Made by a program: the position numbers and the translations under genes. A stretch of 64,000 nt of DNA from SAR202 cluster bacterium. GTDB taxonomy: Bacteria; Chloroflexota; Dehalococcoidia; Lucifugimonadales; UBA2962. Where the stretch lies: NCBI GenBank assembly GCA_009392275.1, contig VFGV01000022.1, positions 124,001 to 188,000 of the forward strand, written 5' to 3'. Numbering within the stretch: the first letter of the stretch is position 1; the number at the start of each line of letters is the position of its first letter. The notes under the pieces were generated by a model. The model did no database searches. It was not told the origin of the DNA and worked only from the letters and a program-made list of their open reading frames with translations. Shown piece after piece: positions 43,149-54,119 of the stretch.

Positions 43149-44117
43149 CTATGGGATTAATATGACTTTACCTGTTGTTTTACGAGAAGCTAAATCATCA
43201 TGCGCGCGAGCCGCCTCTTTCAGAGGTAAAGATAATCCGATTTTTATTTTAAGCTGACCTTGCTGTATGGATTGAAAAACCTCCCCCGACCTCCAATCTA
43301 ATTCTTGTCTATCCAACATATAACTTGCCAAAGTAGGCCTAGTCAAAAATATAGAACCTTTTTTATTGAGAATTTGCGGATCCACTGGTGAAACAGCTCC
43401 ACTAGATTGACCGTACAAAACCATGTATCCGCGAGGTTTTAAACAGTTTATACTACCCTCAAACGTAGACCGGCCAACAGAATCATATACTACCTCAAGG
43501 CCATTACCGTTGCTAATTCTATTAACTTCTTCAACAAAATCCTCGTCTGAGTACAAAATTACATCATCGGCCCCAGCATCTAAAGCCAACTGTTTCTTCT
43601 TCGATGTAGAAACCGTAGTTATAACTTTCGCTCCAATGTTTTTTGCCATTTGGATCAAAATTAGTCCTACCCCTCCTGCACCTGCATGTATTAAACATGA
43701 TTGGCCAGCCTTCAATTTAAATGTGGAATTTACTAAGTAGTGTGCAGTCATGCCCTGCAACAAACATGCAGCAGCAGTAGAGAAGTCTATATTATCTGGA
43801 ATAGACACAACATTTTTTTCAGAAACTTTTACATGCTCAGCATATCCACCAGGAAACATCGAATAAGCGACCCTGTCACCAATTTTAAAACTTGTGACAT
43901 CTCTGCCGATGTCACATACAAGTCCGGCTCCTTCAGACCCAGGAATAAATGGCAATTTAACATCATAGGCACCTGATCTTTGATATATGTCTATAAAGTT
44001 TACTCCGATAGCTTCTTGTTTAATTAAAACTTCATCATCAGAAACAATAGGCATATCCAAATTTATATATTCCAAAACATCACTCGAACCAAATTCTTTC
44101 ACTTGGATTGCTCGCAT
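43149..44117 (-). CDS. NADPH:quinone oxidoreductase-like zinc-independent MDR protein
   Basis: Medium-chain dehydrogenase/reductase of 322 residues in the quinone oxidoreductase (QOR) branch. IGVNFIDIYQRSGAYDVKLPFIPGSEGAG is the substrate domain, HAGAGGVGLILIQMAKNIGAKVI the NADPH fold, and LFLTRPTLASYM closes the protein. The zinc-ligand Cys residues of alcohol dehydrogenases are absent. It may reduce quinones or enones. Confidence 0.88.
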   Translation of the reverse strand: MRAIQVKEFGSSDVLEYINLDMPIVSDDEVLIKQEAIGVNFIDIYQRSGAYDVKLPFIPGSEGAGLVCDIGRDVTSFKIGDRVAYSMFPGGYAEHVKVSEKNVVSIPDNIDFSTAAACLLQGMTAHYLVNSTFKLKAGQSCLIHAGAGGVGLILIQMAKNIGAKVITTVSTSKKKQLALDAGADDVILYSDEDFVEEVNRISNGNGLEVVYDSVGRSTFEGSINCLKPRGYMVLYGQSSGAVSPVDPQILNKKGSIFLTRPTLASYMLDRQELDWRSGEVFQSIQQGQLKIKIGLSLPLKEAARAHDDLASRKTTGKVILIP

Positions 44118-44222
44118 AAATTACTCCTGTCTGCCATTGCTTATGAAATACTACATGATTTGCAAAGCGCAATATTCATGTTATGTAATCAACAATCTTA
44201 ACAAACTTCAATTAAAACGAGT

Positions 44223-44251
44223 TTGACAAGAAAGTTTAGCTTTTATAGCAT
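44223..44251 (+). promoter_or_regulatory. Promoter of the SAM-riboswitch operon
   Basis: TTGACA (44223-44228), a 17-nt spacer and TAGCAT (44246-44251). Transcription would start near 44258, about 22 nt before the riboswitch P1 helix. Confidence 0.6.
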
Positions 44252-44279
44252 TATGCCTGTTAAAAATTTAATATCAGTA

Positions 44280-44407
44280 CTCTTATCAAGAGTGGCAGAG
44301 GGAACGGCCCTTCGATGCCCAGCAACCATTCGAAGTAAATAATTTCGGAACGGTGCCAAATCCGACGAACTAAACTTTTTAATCAGTGTTTGTTCGAGAG
44401 ATGAGAG
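44280..44407 (+). promoter_or_regulatory. SAM-I (S-box) riboswitch aptamer
   Basis: P1 is CTCTTATC (44280-44287) paired with GATGAGAG (44400-44407). The conserved core after P1, AAGAGTGGCAGAGGGA, then CGGCCC, GATGCCCAGCAACC and CGGTGCCAAATCC, is the classic S-box pattern with its kink-turn and pseudoknot regions. SAM binding stabilises P1. The 3' strand of P1 plus TTT (44403-44410) can instead pair with the 5' arm of the terminator downstream, giving an on/off switch. It governs the operon from the MtnA-like gene onward. Confidence 0.95.
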
Positions 44408-44425
44408 TTTCGTCCATGACGTTAC

Positions 44426-44467
44426 AAACTTCTCTCACTAAATAAAACCCGAGGGAAGTTTTTTTTT
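44426..44467 (+). terminator. Riboswitch expression-platform terminator
   Basis: An 11-bp stem (44426-44436 with 44451-44461, one wobble) and a 14-nt loop are followed by an uninterrupted T run to 44467. With SAM bound this hairpin forms and stops transcription. Without SAM its 5' arm is taken by 44403-44410. The distance to the first start codon is about 35 nt. Confidence 0.88.
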
Positions 44468-44501
44468 GCTGTAAGTTCAGTACTGAAGATGGAGAAATGT
44501 G

Positions 44502-44927
44502 GTGACGACTACAAACGTATCTGCAAAATTATCTGCAATAAAATTCCGATGGTCAAACAATGAGTTAATTATTTCCTACATTGATAATAATGGATTGAAT
44601 AAAACTATTAACATAGCTGATCACTTAGAGTTGACTGACATTATCAACTCCACTGTTATTTCTACCATGGAAGACATGCGAATTGCGTGCGCTTATGCAA
44701 TTGTATTAGCTGCAAAAGAGCTTAATCCATTTGACGAAAAATACTATTCGAAATTGTTAAAAATATCGCTCAATATTAAGACATCAAATAAACACATCTT
44801 ATCCTCTACTGTCAGACGAATGCTATCCGCTGGAGATGATGCTAATGGACCTGTAAATGGAACGAATAGGATTGTACAAAGCATGATCTTAGAAGCCAAT
44901 AGAATACATAACGAGAAGTTTATATAA
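44502..44927 (+). CDS. Stand-alone MtnA N-terminal-domain-like protein
   Basis: 141-residue protein, first gene behind the SAM riboswitch. GTG 44502 is chosen because GGAG lies 7 nt upstream; GTG 44499 is one codon longer. I read it as a diverged N-terminal domain of 5-methylthioribose-1-phosphate isomerase. IKFRWSNNELIISYID matches its opening strands, MRIACAYAIVLAAKEL matches the V-RGAPAIG-AAYG-VLAA helix, SSTVRRML matches the NL-WAL-RML helix, and EANRIHNEKF is where the catalytic domain would begin. The RGAPA substrate loop and the whole C-terminal domain (catalytic Cys and Asp) are absent, and mtnP starts 6 nt later. It is probably not an isomerase on its own. This family reading is by eye. 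Confidence 0.5.
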   Translation: MTTTNVSAKLSAIKFRWSNNELIISYIDNNGLNKTINIADHLELTDIINSTVISTMEDMRIACAYAIVLAAKELNPFDEKYYSKLLKISLNIKTSNKHILSSTVRRMLSAGDDANGPVNGTNRIVQSMILEANRIHNEKFI

Positions 44928-44933
44928 TTTGAA

Positions 44934-45788
44934 ATGAAGACTATAAATTTGGCTTTCATTGGTGGCACCGGATTCTACAATATTGAAAGCTTAAAATTGA
45001 TTGATAAAGTATCAATTGATACGCCCTTCGGACCACCCAGTGATACAATCTCAATAGTGGAGGCAGAAAGTCAAACTATTGCTTTTCTACCCAGACATGG
45101 AATCGGTCATAATATAAGTCCATCGAATCTCCCAGCGCGTGCAAATATTTATGCACTAAAGACGCTAGGTATTGAAAGATTAGTGTCGATAAATGCTGTA
45201 GGCAGTCTGTCTGAAAAGATAATTCCTCAAGAAGCTGTAATTCCAGATCAATTAATCGACAGGACTTATCTTAGAGTAAACACATTTTTCGACAAATCAA
45301 TAGTCGCTTATGTGAGCTTCGCAAACCCTTTCTGTGATGAACTGTCACAGTCTTTATTTGAGTCAAGCAAGATACATATGGATACTCATAAAGGCGGAAC
45401 GATGATCGTTATAGAGGGACCAAGTTTCTCGACAGTAGCAGAATCCCGACTTTATCAAAAATGGGGAGGTGACATCATAGGCATGACCGCACTTCCGGAA
45501 GCTAAATTAGCCAGAGAGGCTGAAATTTGTTACACATCTTTAGCCTTAGTCACCGACAATGATTCTTGGAAAATCGACGACCATGTCAGTCAAGAAAAAG
45601 TTGCGTCACAATTACAATCAAATGCGATCAATGGCCAAGCAATTATAAAAAGTTTGATTCCTAAGTTAATTTCACCAAGAAATTGTGACTGCCAGAATGC
45701 GTTGGCTAACACTATAATTACAAAAGCAGATTCAGTCGATCCTTCAGATTATCAACGGTTAAAATCGATAATATCAAAATATGTTTGA
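44934..45788 (+). CDS. mtnP: S-methyl-5'-thioadenosine phosphorylase-like enzyme
   Basis: Cleaves methylthioadenosine (from polyamine or related SAM use) to adenine and methylthioribose-1-phosphate. FIGGTGFY opens the fold, with LPRHGIGHNISPSNLPARANIYALK, the phosphate/sugar site VIEGPSFSTVAESR, and the base/ribose site IIGMTALPEAKLAREAEICY. The length of 284 is normal. It follows the MtnA-like fragment by 6 nt under the SAM riboswitch. Confidence 0.93.
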   Translation: MKTINLAFIGGTGFYNIESLKLIDKVSIDTPFGPPSDTISIVEAESQTIAFLPRHGIGHNISPSNLPARANIYALKTLGIERLVSINAVGSLSEKIIPQEAVIPDQLIDRTYLRVNTFFDKSIVAYVSFANPFCDELSQSLFESSKIHMDTHKGGTMIVIEGPSFSTVAESRLYQKWGGDIIGMTALPEAKLAREAEICYTSLALVTDNDSWKIDDHVSQEKVASQLQSNAINGQAIIKSLIPKLISPRNCDCQNALANTIITKADSVDPSDYQRLKSIISKYV

Positions 45789-45819
45789 AGATAGATCTAC
45801 AAAATAACAGGAGATTTTT

Positions 45820-46161
45820 ATGTCAAGAATGGAACCAGGCGAACCCTACCATAGGATCGATTTAGAAGAAGCCCTAGAAATGTATCAACAAGAAGACACC
45901 GTGGTCATAGACGTAAGACGGCCAGACGAATATGCTGCAGGTCATGTTGCAGAAGCATTGTCTATACCAGTCGATGATTTACTAAGTAGATTTGATGAAA
46001 TCCCTGAATCAAAAAAGCTGCTATTTATCTGTGAAGTAGGCGTTAGAAGCGGACTTGCATGTGAAATGGCTGCAGCTATGGGTTTAAACTCAGACAATCT
46101 TTTTAATATAGAAGCAGGAACTGGATCGTGGATAAATGCGGGACACCCAAGTTCAAAATGA
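45820..46161 (+). CDS. Single-domain rhodanese-like protein
   Basis: 113-residue sulfurtransferase domain. VVIDVRRPDEYAAGHVAEALSIPV is the family opening, and the catalytic Cys is in FICEVGVRSGLAC (about 68-80). It may transfer sulfane sulfur or bind persulfide in the sulfur side of methionine salvage; this is context only. It is 31 nt after mtnP and 21 nt before the kinase gene. An AGGAGA site precedes the ATG. Confidence 0.88.
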   Translation: MSRMEPGEPYHRIDLEEALEMYQQEDTVVIDVRRPDEYAAGHVAEALSIPVDDLLSRFDEIPESKKLLFICEVGVRSGLACEMAAAMGLNSDNLFNIEAGTGSWINAGHPSSK

Positions 46162-46182
46162 AGCAAATAATTTAAGCATCTT

Positions 46183-47133
46183 ATGATAAACAATAATAAC
46201 AAGATATTAGTAGTTGGGTCTGTAGCATATGATTCGGTTGAAACTCATGCCGGTAAAAGAACGGATGCACTGGGTGGTTCAGCGGCATATTTTGCTTTAG
46301 CAGCAAGTTATTTCTCCACGCCAGCAATTGTTGCAGTGGTAGGAGAAGATTTCGAACAAACCCATATAGAATTCTTCGAGTCTAGGGATATTGATCTGTC
46401 TGGACTACAAATTGAAAATGGGGCGACATTTCGGTGGTCAGGCAAATATGATCCGAACAACTTGAATTACCGAGAAACTATCGATACTCAGTTAAATGTT
46501 TTTGCGGAATTTAAGCCAATACTTAATGTTGAACATAAGGCTATCGACGTATTGTTTCTCGCGAATATACAACCCGATCTTCAGCTGGACGTGTTAAATC
46601 AAACAAGCTCAAAACCAAAAATTGTCGCAATGGACTCAATGAACCTTTGGATTGATAACAATCAAGAAGATTTATTAAAACTTATTCCAAAAGTTGACAT
46701 AGTATTTTTGGATGAAACCGAATTAAGAGAACTTACCGGAATCAAAGATCTTATAAAGGCTTCCAAATCAATTATAAGCATGGGCCCTAGAGTCGTTATT
46801 ATAAAAAAAGGCGAGCATGGACTATTAATGAACAGTATAAATACAGATAATTCCTTTTCGTTATTTGCTTGCCCTGCCCTACCAGTTGATCCAGTAATAG
46901 ATCCAACAGGCGCTGGAGATTGTTTTGCTGGAGGATTTATGGGACATCTTGCATCGTTAGGAAAAAATATATCTGAAATATCTACAGAAGAATTGCGTAA
47001 GGCCGCGGTTTATGGAACTATAATGGGTTCAATTGCCGTACAAGGATTCAGTATTGAACAATTAAAGCTTGTATCCACCAAGAAAATTGAAAAACGATAC
47101 AATGAATTCGTAAAGCTAACCACAATATCTTAA
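46183..47133 (+). CDS. PfkB-family carbohydrate/nucleoside kinase
   Basis: Ribokinase-fold kinase of 316 residues. LGGSAAYFALAASYF is the substrate-site start, VVIIKKGEHGLLM precedes the ATP site, and DPTGAGDCFAGGFMGHLA holds the anion hole and catalytic Asp. It lies between mtnP/rhodanese and ahcY, so adenosine, methylthioribose or a related sugar is a reasonable substrate. It is not assignable from sequence alone. PfkB members include adenosine kinase, which would clear the adenosine made by AhcY. Confidence 0.85.
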   Translation: MINNNNKILVVGSVAYDSVETHAGKRTDALGGSAAYFALAASYFSTPAIVAVVGEDFEQTHIEFFESRDIDLSGLQIENGATFRWSGKYDPNNLNYRETIDTQLNVFAEFKPILNVEHKAIDVLFLANIQPDLQLDVLNQTSSKPKIVAMDSMNLWIDNNQEDLLKLIPKVDIVFLDETELRELTGIKDLIKASKSIISMGPRVVIIKKGEHGLLMNSINTDNSFSLFACPALPVDPVIDPTGAGDCFAGGFMGHLASLGKNISEISTEELRKAAVYGTIMGSIAVQGFSIEQLKLVSTKKIEKRYNEFVKLTTIS

Positions 47134-47182
47134 AAATTTATTAATTAGTATTGATCAAAAAAACCAAGATTACAAATATTAG

Positions 47183-48463
<1,281 letters not shown>

Positions 48464-48506
48464 GCGCTGCTTTTAAAAAACTTGATTAAATTAATACGGA
48501 GGAATT

Positions 48507-49721
48507 ATGGCTTACAGCCTAACTAGCTCATCTAAATATCTTTTCACTTCAGAATCAGTAACTGAAGGTCATCCTGATAAACTTTGCGATCAGATTTCCG
48601 ATGCAATTCTTGATGACATATTAAAACATGATCCATCAGCAAGAGTTGCTTGTGAAACTGCAACTACCACAGGTTTGGTTTTTGTTTTCGGTGAAATCTC
48701 TACCACTCATTACGTAGACATACCTGCTATTGTGAGGCAAACCGTGGCTGATGCAGGATATAATAACCCGGATTTTGGTTTTGACTATCGATCATGCGGA
48801 ATAAATGTATCTCTTAAAGAGCAGTCAATGGATATATCCGATGGGGTTACCGAATCACTGGAGGTCCGAGGCAAAAATAATCAAGGCCCAGGTGTGGAGA
48901 GTTTAGGTGCAGGTGATCAAGGAATGATGGTAGGTTTTGCTTGTAACGAGACTCCAGAACTTATGCCGTTAGGTATTTCCCTTGCCCATAAATTATGTAA
49001 AAAAATGTCGGATTTGAGAAATGACGGTACACTGAAATACTTGAGACCAGACGGTAAATCTCAAGTGACTGTGGAATACGAATACGGGGTGCCAAAACGA
49101 ATCGATACCGTAATTCTCAGTACTCAACATAGCCCTGATGTCGATCAATCCACAATTGAACAGGATCTCATCAAGAAAGTTGCTTTAAAGATTATTCCAG
49201 AGGAACTTATAGATGAAAACACAAAATACTTGGTAAATCCATCTGGTAGATTTGTAATAGGAGGGCCTGTTGGAGATGCAGGCTTAACAGGTAGGAAAAT
49301 CCTGGTGGATACATATGGAGGACACGCTCGTCACGGCGGAGGAGCATTCTCAGGTAAAGACCCTACGAAAGTTGATCGGTCAGCACATTATGCAGCAAGA
49401 TATGTCGCAAAGAACTTAGTTGCTGCCGGAGCAGCAGATCGATTAGAGATTCAAGTGTCTTATGCTATTGGTGTTGCTAAACCTGTTTCAATTGCAATTG
49501 AAACTTTTGGAACCAATCACATTGATGATGCAAAAATTGTTGAAGCGGTAAATAAACATTTTGACTTACGACCCGGGGCCATAATTGAAGATTTGAAGTT
49601 GCGTAGACCAATATACAAACAGACGGCAGCGTTTGGCCATTTTGGCAGGGATGATATAGATTTACCATGGGAAGTTACAGACAAGGCGAAAATAATCAAA
49701 AAGGAGCTATTTGGTAACTAA
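48507..49721 (+). CDS. metK: S-adenosylmethionine synthetase
   Basis: Makes SAM from methionine and [24 protein letters not shown], the hexapeptide-like GAGDQG loop, [17 protein letters not shown] and [23 protein letters not shown] are diagnostic. The length of 404 is normal. A GGAGGA site precedes the ATG. Its product is the ligand that would switch the operon off through the upstream riboswitch. Confidence 0.98.
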   Translation: MAYSLTSSSKYLFTSESVTEGHPDKLCDQISDAILDDILKHDPSARVACETATTTGLVFVFGEISTTHYVDIPAIVRQTVADAGYNNPDFGFDYRSCGINVSLKEQSMDISDGVTESLEVRGKNNQGPGVESLGAGDQGMMVGFACNETPELMPLGISLAHKLCKKMSDLRNDGTLKYLRPDGKSQVTVEYEYGVPKRIDTVILSTQHSPDVDQSTIEQDLIKKVALKIIPEELIDENTKYLVNPSGRFVIGGPVGDAGLTGRKILVDTYGGHARHGGGAFSGKDPTKVDRSAHYAARYVAKNLVAAGAADRLEIQVSYAIGVAKPVSIAIETFGTNHIDDAKIVEAVNKHFDLRPGAIIEDLKLRRPIYKQTAAFGHFGRDDIDLPWEVTDKAKIIKKELFGN

Positions 49722-49739
49722 ATAGCGTAGCCTAATAGC

Positions 49740-51161
49740 ATGAAAATTAAATTTGGCACCGAAGGATGGAGGGCCCTAATAGATCAGGACTTTAACTTAG
49801 ATAATGTCCAAATATGTGCCCAAGCAACCGCTGATCTAATAAAGGCAGAAAACTCACAAACTATCCCTACAATTATTATTGGATATGATACCCGATTAAA
49901 ATCTGATTTATTTGCCAAAACTGTTGCAGAAGTTTTTGCAGGAAATGACATAAACGTTTTGCTATCTAAGCAGCCAGTACCTACACCGGTTGTTAGTCAT
50001 GCTGTATGGTCTAGTTCAGCGAGTGCTGGCGTAGTGATTACTGCTAGCCACAATCCACCAGAATATAACGGCTTTAAATTAAAAATGCCTGATGGCAGTA
50101 GTGCGTCACCTGAAACTGTAGATAAATTAGAAACACACATAAGGCGACTGGAACAAAACCCAAAAATAAAAATGTCCTCGCTTTCAGACGCAACCAATTC
50201 AGGTTTAGTTAAGCGAACAGATCTAGAATCGAGCTATATTGAACATTTAGGAACTTTATTTGACTTAGATAGTATTAGAGGGTCAGGAATTAAAATTATT
50301 CATGATCCAATGTACGGATCAGGAATTGAGTACTTTTCCGAACTATTTTCTGGGCAATCCTCAAAAGTGAAAAATATACACGCGGTCGCAAATAATAGTT
50401 TTCCTGGCATCGAACAACCAGAACCTGTCGAAAATAACCTGGCGATTTTAAGTGAAACCGTTACATCAATGAAATATGACATTGGAATAGCTAACGATGG
50501 AGATGCAGATAGAGTTGGAATCGTAGATGAAAATGGCAAATTTATTACTGCTCTAGAAACATTTGCTCTAATTTGTTTATATGAATTAGAAATTTTAAAC
50601 AAAAGGGGACCTATAATACGCTCGCTAACTCAAACACATATGGTTGATCAACTTGGTGAAATATACGGAGTACCTGTTATCGAGACAAACGTTGGTTTTA
50701 AACATATAGCACCTCTAATACACAAACATGACTCTCTAGTAGCTGGTGAAGAAAGCGGAGGATTTACAATTAAAGGCCATATGCCAGATAGGGACGGAAT
50801 ATTGTGTGGAACATTAATACTGGACATGATGGTAAAAACAGGTAAAAGTGTTAGCGAACTAATTGAATGGCTATTTAACATAGTCGGACCCCACTATTAT
50901 AAAAGAATTGATATAAAGTTTAATAATGCTTACAAAGCAAAGATTTTGCAAAAACTTGATGAGGCGGATGCTAAGTCAATCAATAGTGAATTACAGAATA
51001 TAAATAAATCAGATGGATTTAAATATAAATTTAAAAATGGTTCATGGATGCTAATCAGGTTTTCTGGCACTGAACCATTACTAAGAATTTATGCTGAAGG
51101 CAACTCAAAACAAGAGGTTGATAATCTTCTATTGAAAGCGCAAGAGCTAATTGAAATTTGA
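49740..51161 (+). CDS. Phosphoglucomutase/phosphomannomutase family protein
   Basis: Alpha-D-phosphohexomutase of 473 residues. The phosphoserine loop is ITASHNPPEYNGFKLK (about 98-113), the metal loop NDGDADRVGIVDENG, the sugar loop GEESGGF and the phosphate loop RFSGTEPLLRIYAEG. It may interconvert glucose, mannose or glucosamine phosphates. GEESGG is typical of the glucose/mannose type, not GlmM. It lies 18 nt after metK. Confidence 0.92.
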   Translation: MKIKFGTEGWRALIDQDFNLDNVQICAQATADLIKAENSQTIPTIIIGYDTRLKSDLFAKTVAEVFAGNDINVLLSKQPVPTPVVSHAVWSSSASAGVVITASHNPPEYNGFKLKMPDGSSASPETVDKLETHIRRLEQNPKIKMSSLSDATNSGLVKRTDLESSYIEHLGTLFDLDSIRGSGIKIIHDPMYGSGIEYFSELFSGQSSKVKNIHAVANNSFPGIEQPEPVENNLAILSETVTSMKYDIGIANDGDADRVGIVDENGKFITALETFALICLYELEILNKRGPIIRSLTQTHMVDQLGEIYGVPVIETNVGFKHIAPLIHKHDSLVAGEESGGFTIKGHMPDRDGILCGTLILDMMVKTGKSVSELIEWLFNIVGPHYYKRIDIKFNNAYKAKILQKLDEADAKSINSELQNINKSDGFKYKFKNGSWMLIRFSGTEPLLRIYAEGNSKQEVDNLLLKAQELIEI

Positions 51162-51248
51162 ATGTGTGATTTATCTGCATATTGGGTCGAATACTGTTAG
51201 GATTGTTCTAACTTATCAAAAACATGGTTTAACAGAGCTAAAACATCA

Positions 51249-54047
51249 ATGGCAAATAGTCCCTTAATATTATTAATTGACGGTCATGCTCTTATTTTCG
51301 TGGCTTACAACGCATTAAAAATGCCTATGACACTTTCATCCACAGGCGAACCTATAGGTGCAGTTTATGGTTTTATGAACAGTTTCTTGCGTATAATTTC
51401 CGATTTTCAACCGACACATTGCGCGATTGCTTTTGATAGACGAGAACCCACTTTTAGACACGATCTGTTCGATCAATATAAAGCTAACAGACCGCCAACT
51501 CCAGAAGATTTACCAGCGCAAGTTGAGCTAGTCAAAGGACTGATGAAAGCGTTTAAAGTCCCTATTTTCGATGCGAAAGGATTTGAGGCGGATGATGTAC
51601 TTGGAACGCTATGCAGTCAATCAGATGATTCAAATTTGGATTCAGTAATTGTAACCGTAGATACTGACACACTACAGCTAGTATCTAATAAAACTAAAGT
51701 TTATATATCTACTGCATTTAATAGAAAAATATACGACATAGAAGAAGTTAACAAAAGATATGACGGTTTATCTCCTGAATTAGTTCCGGACATCAAAGGT
51801 TTGCAGGGAGATACCTCAGACAACATACCTGGCGTACCTGGTATAGGGATTAAAACAGCCTTAAAACTTCTTAAGCAATATAAAACTATTGATGGAGTAT
51901 ATGAAAACATAAGTGACGTGGCTCCTGAGCGAATTAAAAACCTGTTAATAAAAAATAAAGAAAGCGCAATCCAGAGCAAGGATCTTGCAACTATACGAAG
52001 GTCCGTGCCAATCCAGCTTGACCTTAACCAAGCCAGGTTTCCACAATACGATAATGATGAATTAATTAAGCATCTTAGATCCTTGGAATTTAATTCCATG
52101 ATTCAAAGATTACCTAGACAAGAATCAGAAACACCAATCGAGGTCAAGGATAAAGTCGTGCCGGTGGAATATGAAATCGTTGACGACTTACCTGCTTTAG
52201 AGTCATTGGTTGCTACTTTGAATTCAACAGATTCCTTTTCATTTGATACAGAAACTACATCAATAGACCCAATGAAAGCACAACTAGTAGGCATGTCTTT
52301 TTCTAATGGAATAGGTAGAGCATGGTATATTCCTGTTGGGCATATAGAAAAACTTGCACTTAATATGGATGGCCAACCCACATCCCCAAACCAACTCCCT
52401 TTAGATGTTGTTCTGGAAAAGATCCGACCTGTCTTTCAAAATGACACCCCCAAAATAGCCCATAATGCTAGTTATGACGCAACGGTGCTACTTAAATATG
52501 ATATTCATATAAAAAATCTATTCTTCGATACGATGCTTGCAGCTCACTTAGCTGGGAAACGTTCGGTTGGTCTTAAAAATTTGGTTTTTGATATATTCGG
52601 ACATCAAATGACTTCAATAGAAGAATTGATAGGTACTGGTAAGAAACAAATTACTATCGATGAGGCGCCAATCTCCCAAGTGGCACAATATGCTGCTGCT
52701 GATGCTGACTTCACCTACAGGCTACACCAAAAATTATTTCAAACACTTAAAAAGGAATCACTATTAAAATCTTTCGATGAAATTGAAATGCCTCTTGTAG
52801 ATGTAATTGTGAAAATGCAGGCTAACGGAGTTTCAATCGACTTAAACTTGCTTAAGGAAATGTCTACAGACTTAACCAATAGAATTACTGGGATAAAAAA
52901 AGACTTATTTAGTTTAATCGGACATGAATTTAATGTTAGTTCTTCTAAACAATTAGCAGAGGTTTTATTTTCAGAACTCAAATTAAAGCCTGTCAAGAAA
53001 ACTGCAACGGGCTTCTCCACAGATGCAGCCTCATTAGATGCTATTAAAACAAATCTAGACTCAGGGCAGGATCAAAATGCAGATCCTCGTTCATATGAAA
53101 CGATAGCTAAAATCCTAGAGTATCGAGAGCTGACAAAATTGAAATCCACATATGTTGATGTTTTACCTCAACTTGTGAACCGTGATACTGGCAGAGTTCA
53201 TACAAGCTATAGACAAACAGGTTCATCTACGGGTCGAGTATCAAGTAATGATCCTAACGTACAAAACATCCCTGTTAGAACCGAATTGGGCAGAAAGGTA
53301 AGAAATGCATTCATCCCACAAGATCAACACTCCAGCACATTAATAGCTGCCGATTATTCTCAAATCGAATTAAGAGTTCTCGCTCATTTATCTAAAGACG
53401 TTAACTTGATAGAAGCGTTCAACAATGATGAAGACATCCATGCATCTACATCTTCATTAGTATATGGAGTTCCTATTTCTAAGGTCACTACAGAAATGAG
53501 ACGAGTAGCAAAGGTGCTGAATTTTGGAGTGTTATATGGCTTAACGCCTTTTGGAATATCACAACAAACCGACTTATCACCAGATAAAGGAAAAGAATTC
53601 ATATCTATATTCTTTAATAATTACCCGGGTATTAAAGAGTATATAGACAAAACGATTATCTTCTGTCAACAAAACAATTATGTAGAGTCAATGAAAGGAA
53701 GACGAAGGTATCTTCCAGAAATCAACTCAAATAATCGAATTGCTCGCCAAGCGGCTGAAAGGGCTGCTATAAATATGCCAATTCAAGGAACTGCTGCTGA
53801 TGCTATAAAAATATCAATGATCAAAATTCAAAAGCAACTAAACTTGAAAAACATTGCTTCTAAAATGATCCTCCAAGTACATGATGAATTGGTATTCGAG
53901 TCAAAACTAGAAGAATTAAATTCTTTGAAGGTAATAATTGAACAAAACATGACAAATGCAATCAAGCTTGACGTTCCGTTGAAAATTGAAATGAAAACCG
54001 GGCATAATTGGGGCAATATGTCTAAACTAATCACGCCAATTTCATAG
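51249..54047 (+). CDS. polA: DNA polymerase I
   Basis: 932 residues with three domains. The 5' nuclease (about 1-300) has FDRREPTFRHDLFDQYKANRPP and GDTSDNIPGVPGIG. A 3'-5' exonuclease (about 315-500) has its acidic residues intact (FDTETT, HNASYDA, YAAADADFTYRL), so proofreading is likely. The polymerase has RTELGRKVRNAF, AADYSQIELRVLAHLS, the RRVAKVLNFGVLYG O-helix and QVHDELVFE. It functions in Okazaki fragment maturation and repair. An 87-nt gap separates it from the mutase gene. Confidence 0.98.
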   Translation: MANSPLILLIDGHALIFVAYNALKMPMTLSSTGEPIGAVYGFMNSFLRIISDFQPTHCAIAFDRREPTFRHDLFDQYKANRPPTPEDLPAQVELVKGLMKAFKVPIFDAKGFEADDVLGTLCSQSDDSNLDSVIVTVDTDTLQLVSNKTKVYISTAFNRKIYDIEEVNKRYDGLSPELVPDIKGLQGDTSDNIPGVPGIGIKTALKLLKQYKTIDGVYENISDVAPERIKNLLIKNKESAIQSKDLATIRRSVPIQLDLNQARFPQYDNDELIKHLRSLEFNSMIQRLPRQESETPIEVKDKVVPVEYEIVDDLPALESLVATLNSTDSFSFDTETTSIDPMKAQLVGMSFSNGIGRAWYIPVGHIEKLALNMDGQPTSPNQLPLDVVLEKIRPVFQNDTPKIAHNASYDATVLLKYDIHIKNLFFDTMLAAHLAGKRSVGLKNLVFDIFGHQMTSIEELIGTGKKQITIDEAPISQVAQYAAADADFTYRLHQKLFQTLKKESLLKSFDEIEMPLVDVIVKMQANGVSIDLNLLKEMSTDLTNRITGIKKDLFSLIGHEFNVSSSKQLAEVLFSELKLKPVKKTATGFSTDAASLDAIKTNLDSGQDQNADPRSYETIAKILEYRELTKLKSTYVDVLPQLVNRDTGRVHTSYRQTGSSTGRVSSNDPNVQNIPVRTELGRKVRNAFIPQDQHSSTLIAADYSQIELRVLAHLSKDVNLIEAFNNDEDIHASTSSLVYGVPISKVTTEMRRVAKVLNFGVLYGLTPFGISQQTDLSPDKGKEFISIFFNNYPGIKEYIDKTIIFCQQNNYVESMKGRRRYLPEINSNNRIARQAAERAAINMPIQGTAADAIKISMIKIQKQLNLKNIASKMILQVHDELVFESKLEELNSLKVIIEQNMTNAIKLDVPLKIEMKTGHNWGNMSKLITPIS

Positions 54048-54049
54048 AC

Positions 54050-54074
54050 GTGCATTGACACCGATTCAATGCAC
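54050..54074 (+). terminator. Hairpin after polA
   Basis: A perfect 9-bp inverted repeat (54050-54058 and 54066-54074) with a 7-nt loop begins 2 nt after the polA stop. No T run follows, so it may end or protect the transcript rather than being a classic terminator. Confidence 0.45.
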
Positions 54075-54119
54075 CAATAAGATTTATATGTCCCCATTCA
54101 CCTGTCAGGGAGAGGCATT

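Noticed and set aside
44502-44927. mtnA pseudogene produced by a frameshift
   Set aside because: No MtnA C-terminal sequence follows in any frame, because mtnP begins 6 nt after the stop. It is a deletion or a domain-only protein, not a simple frameshift.
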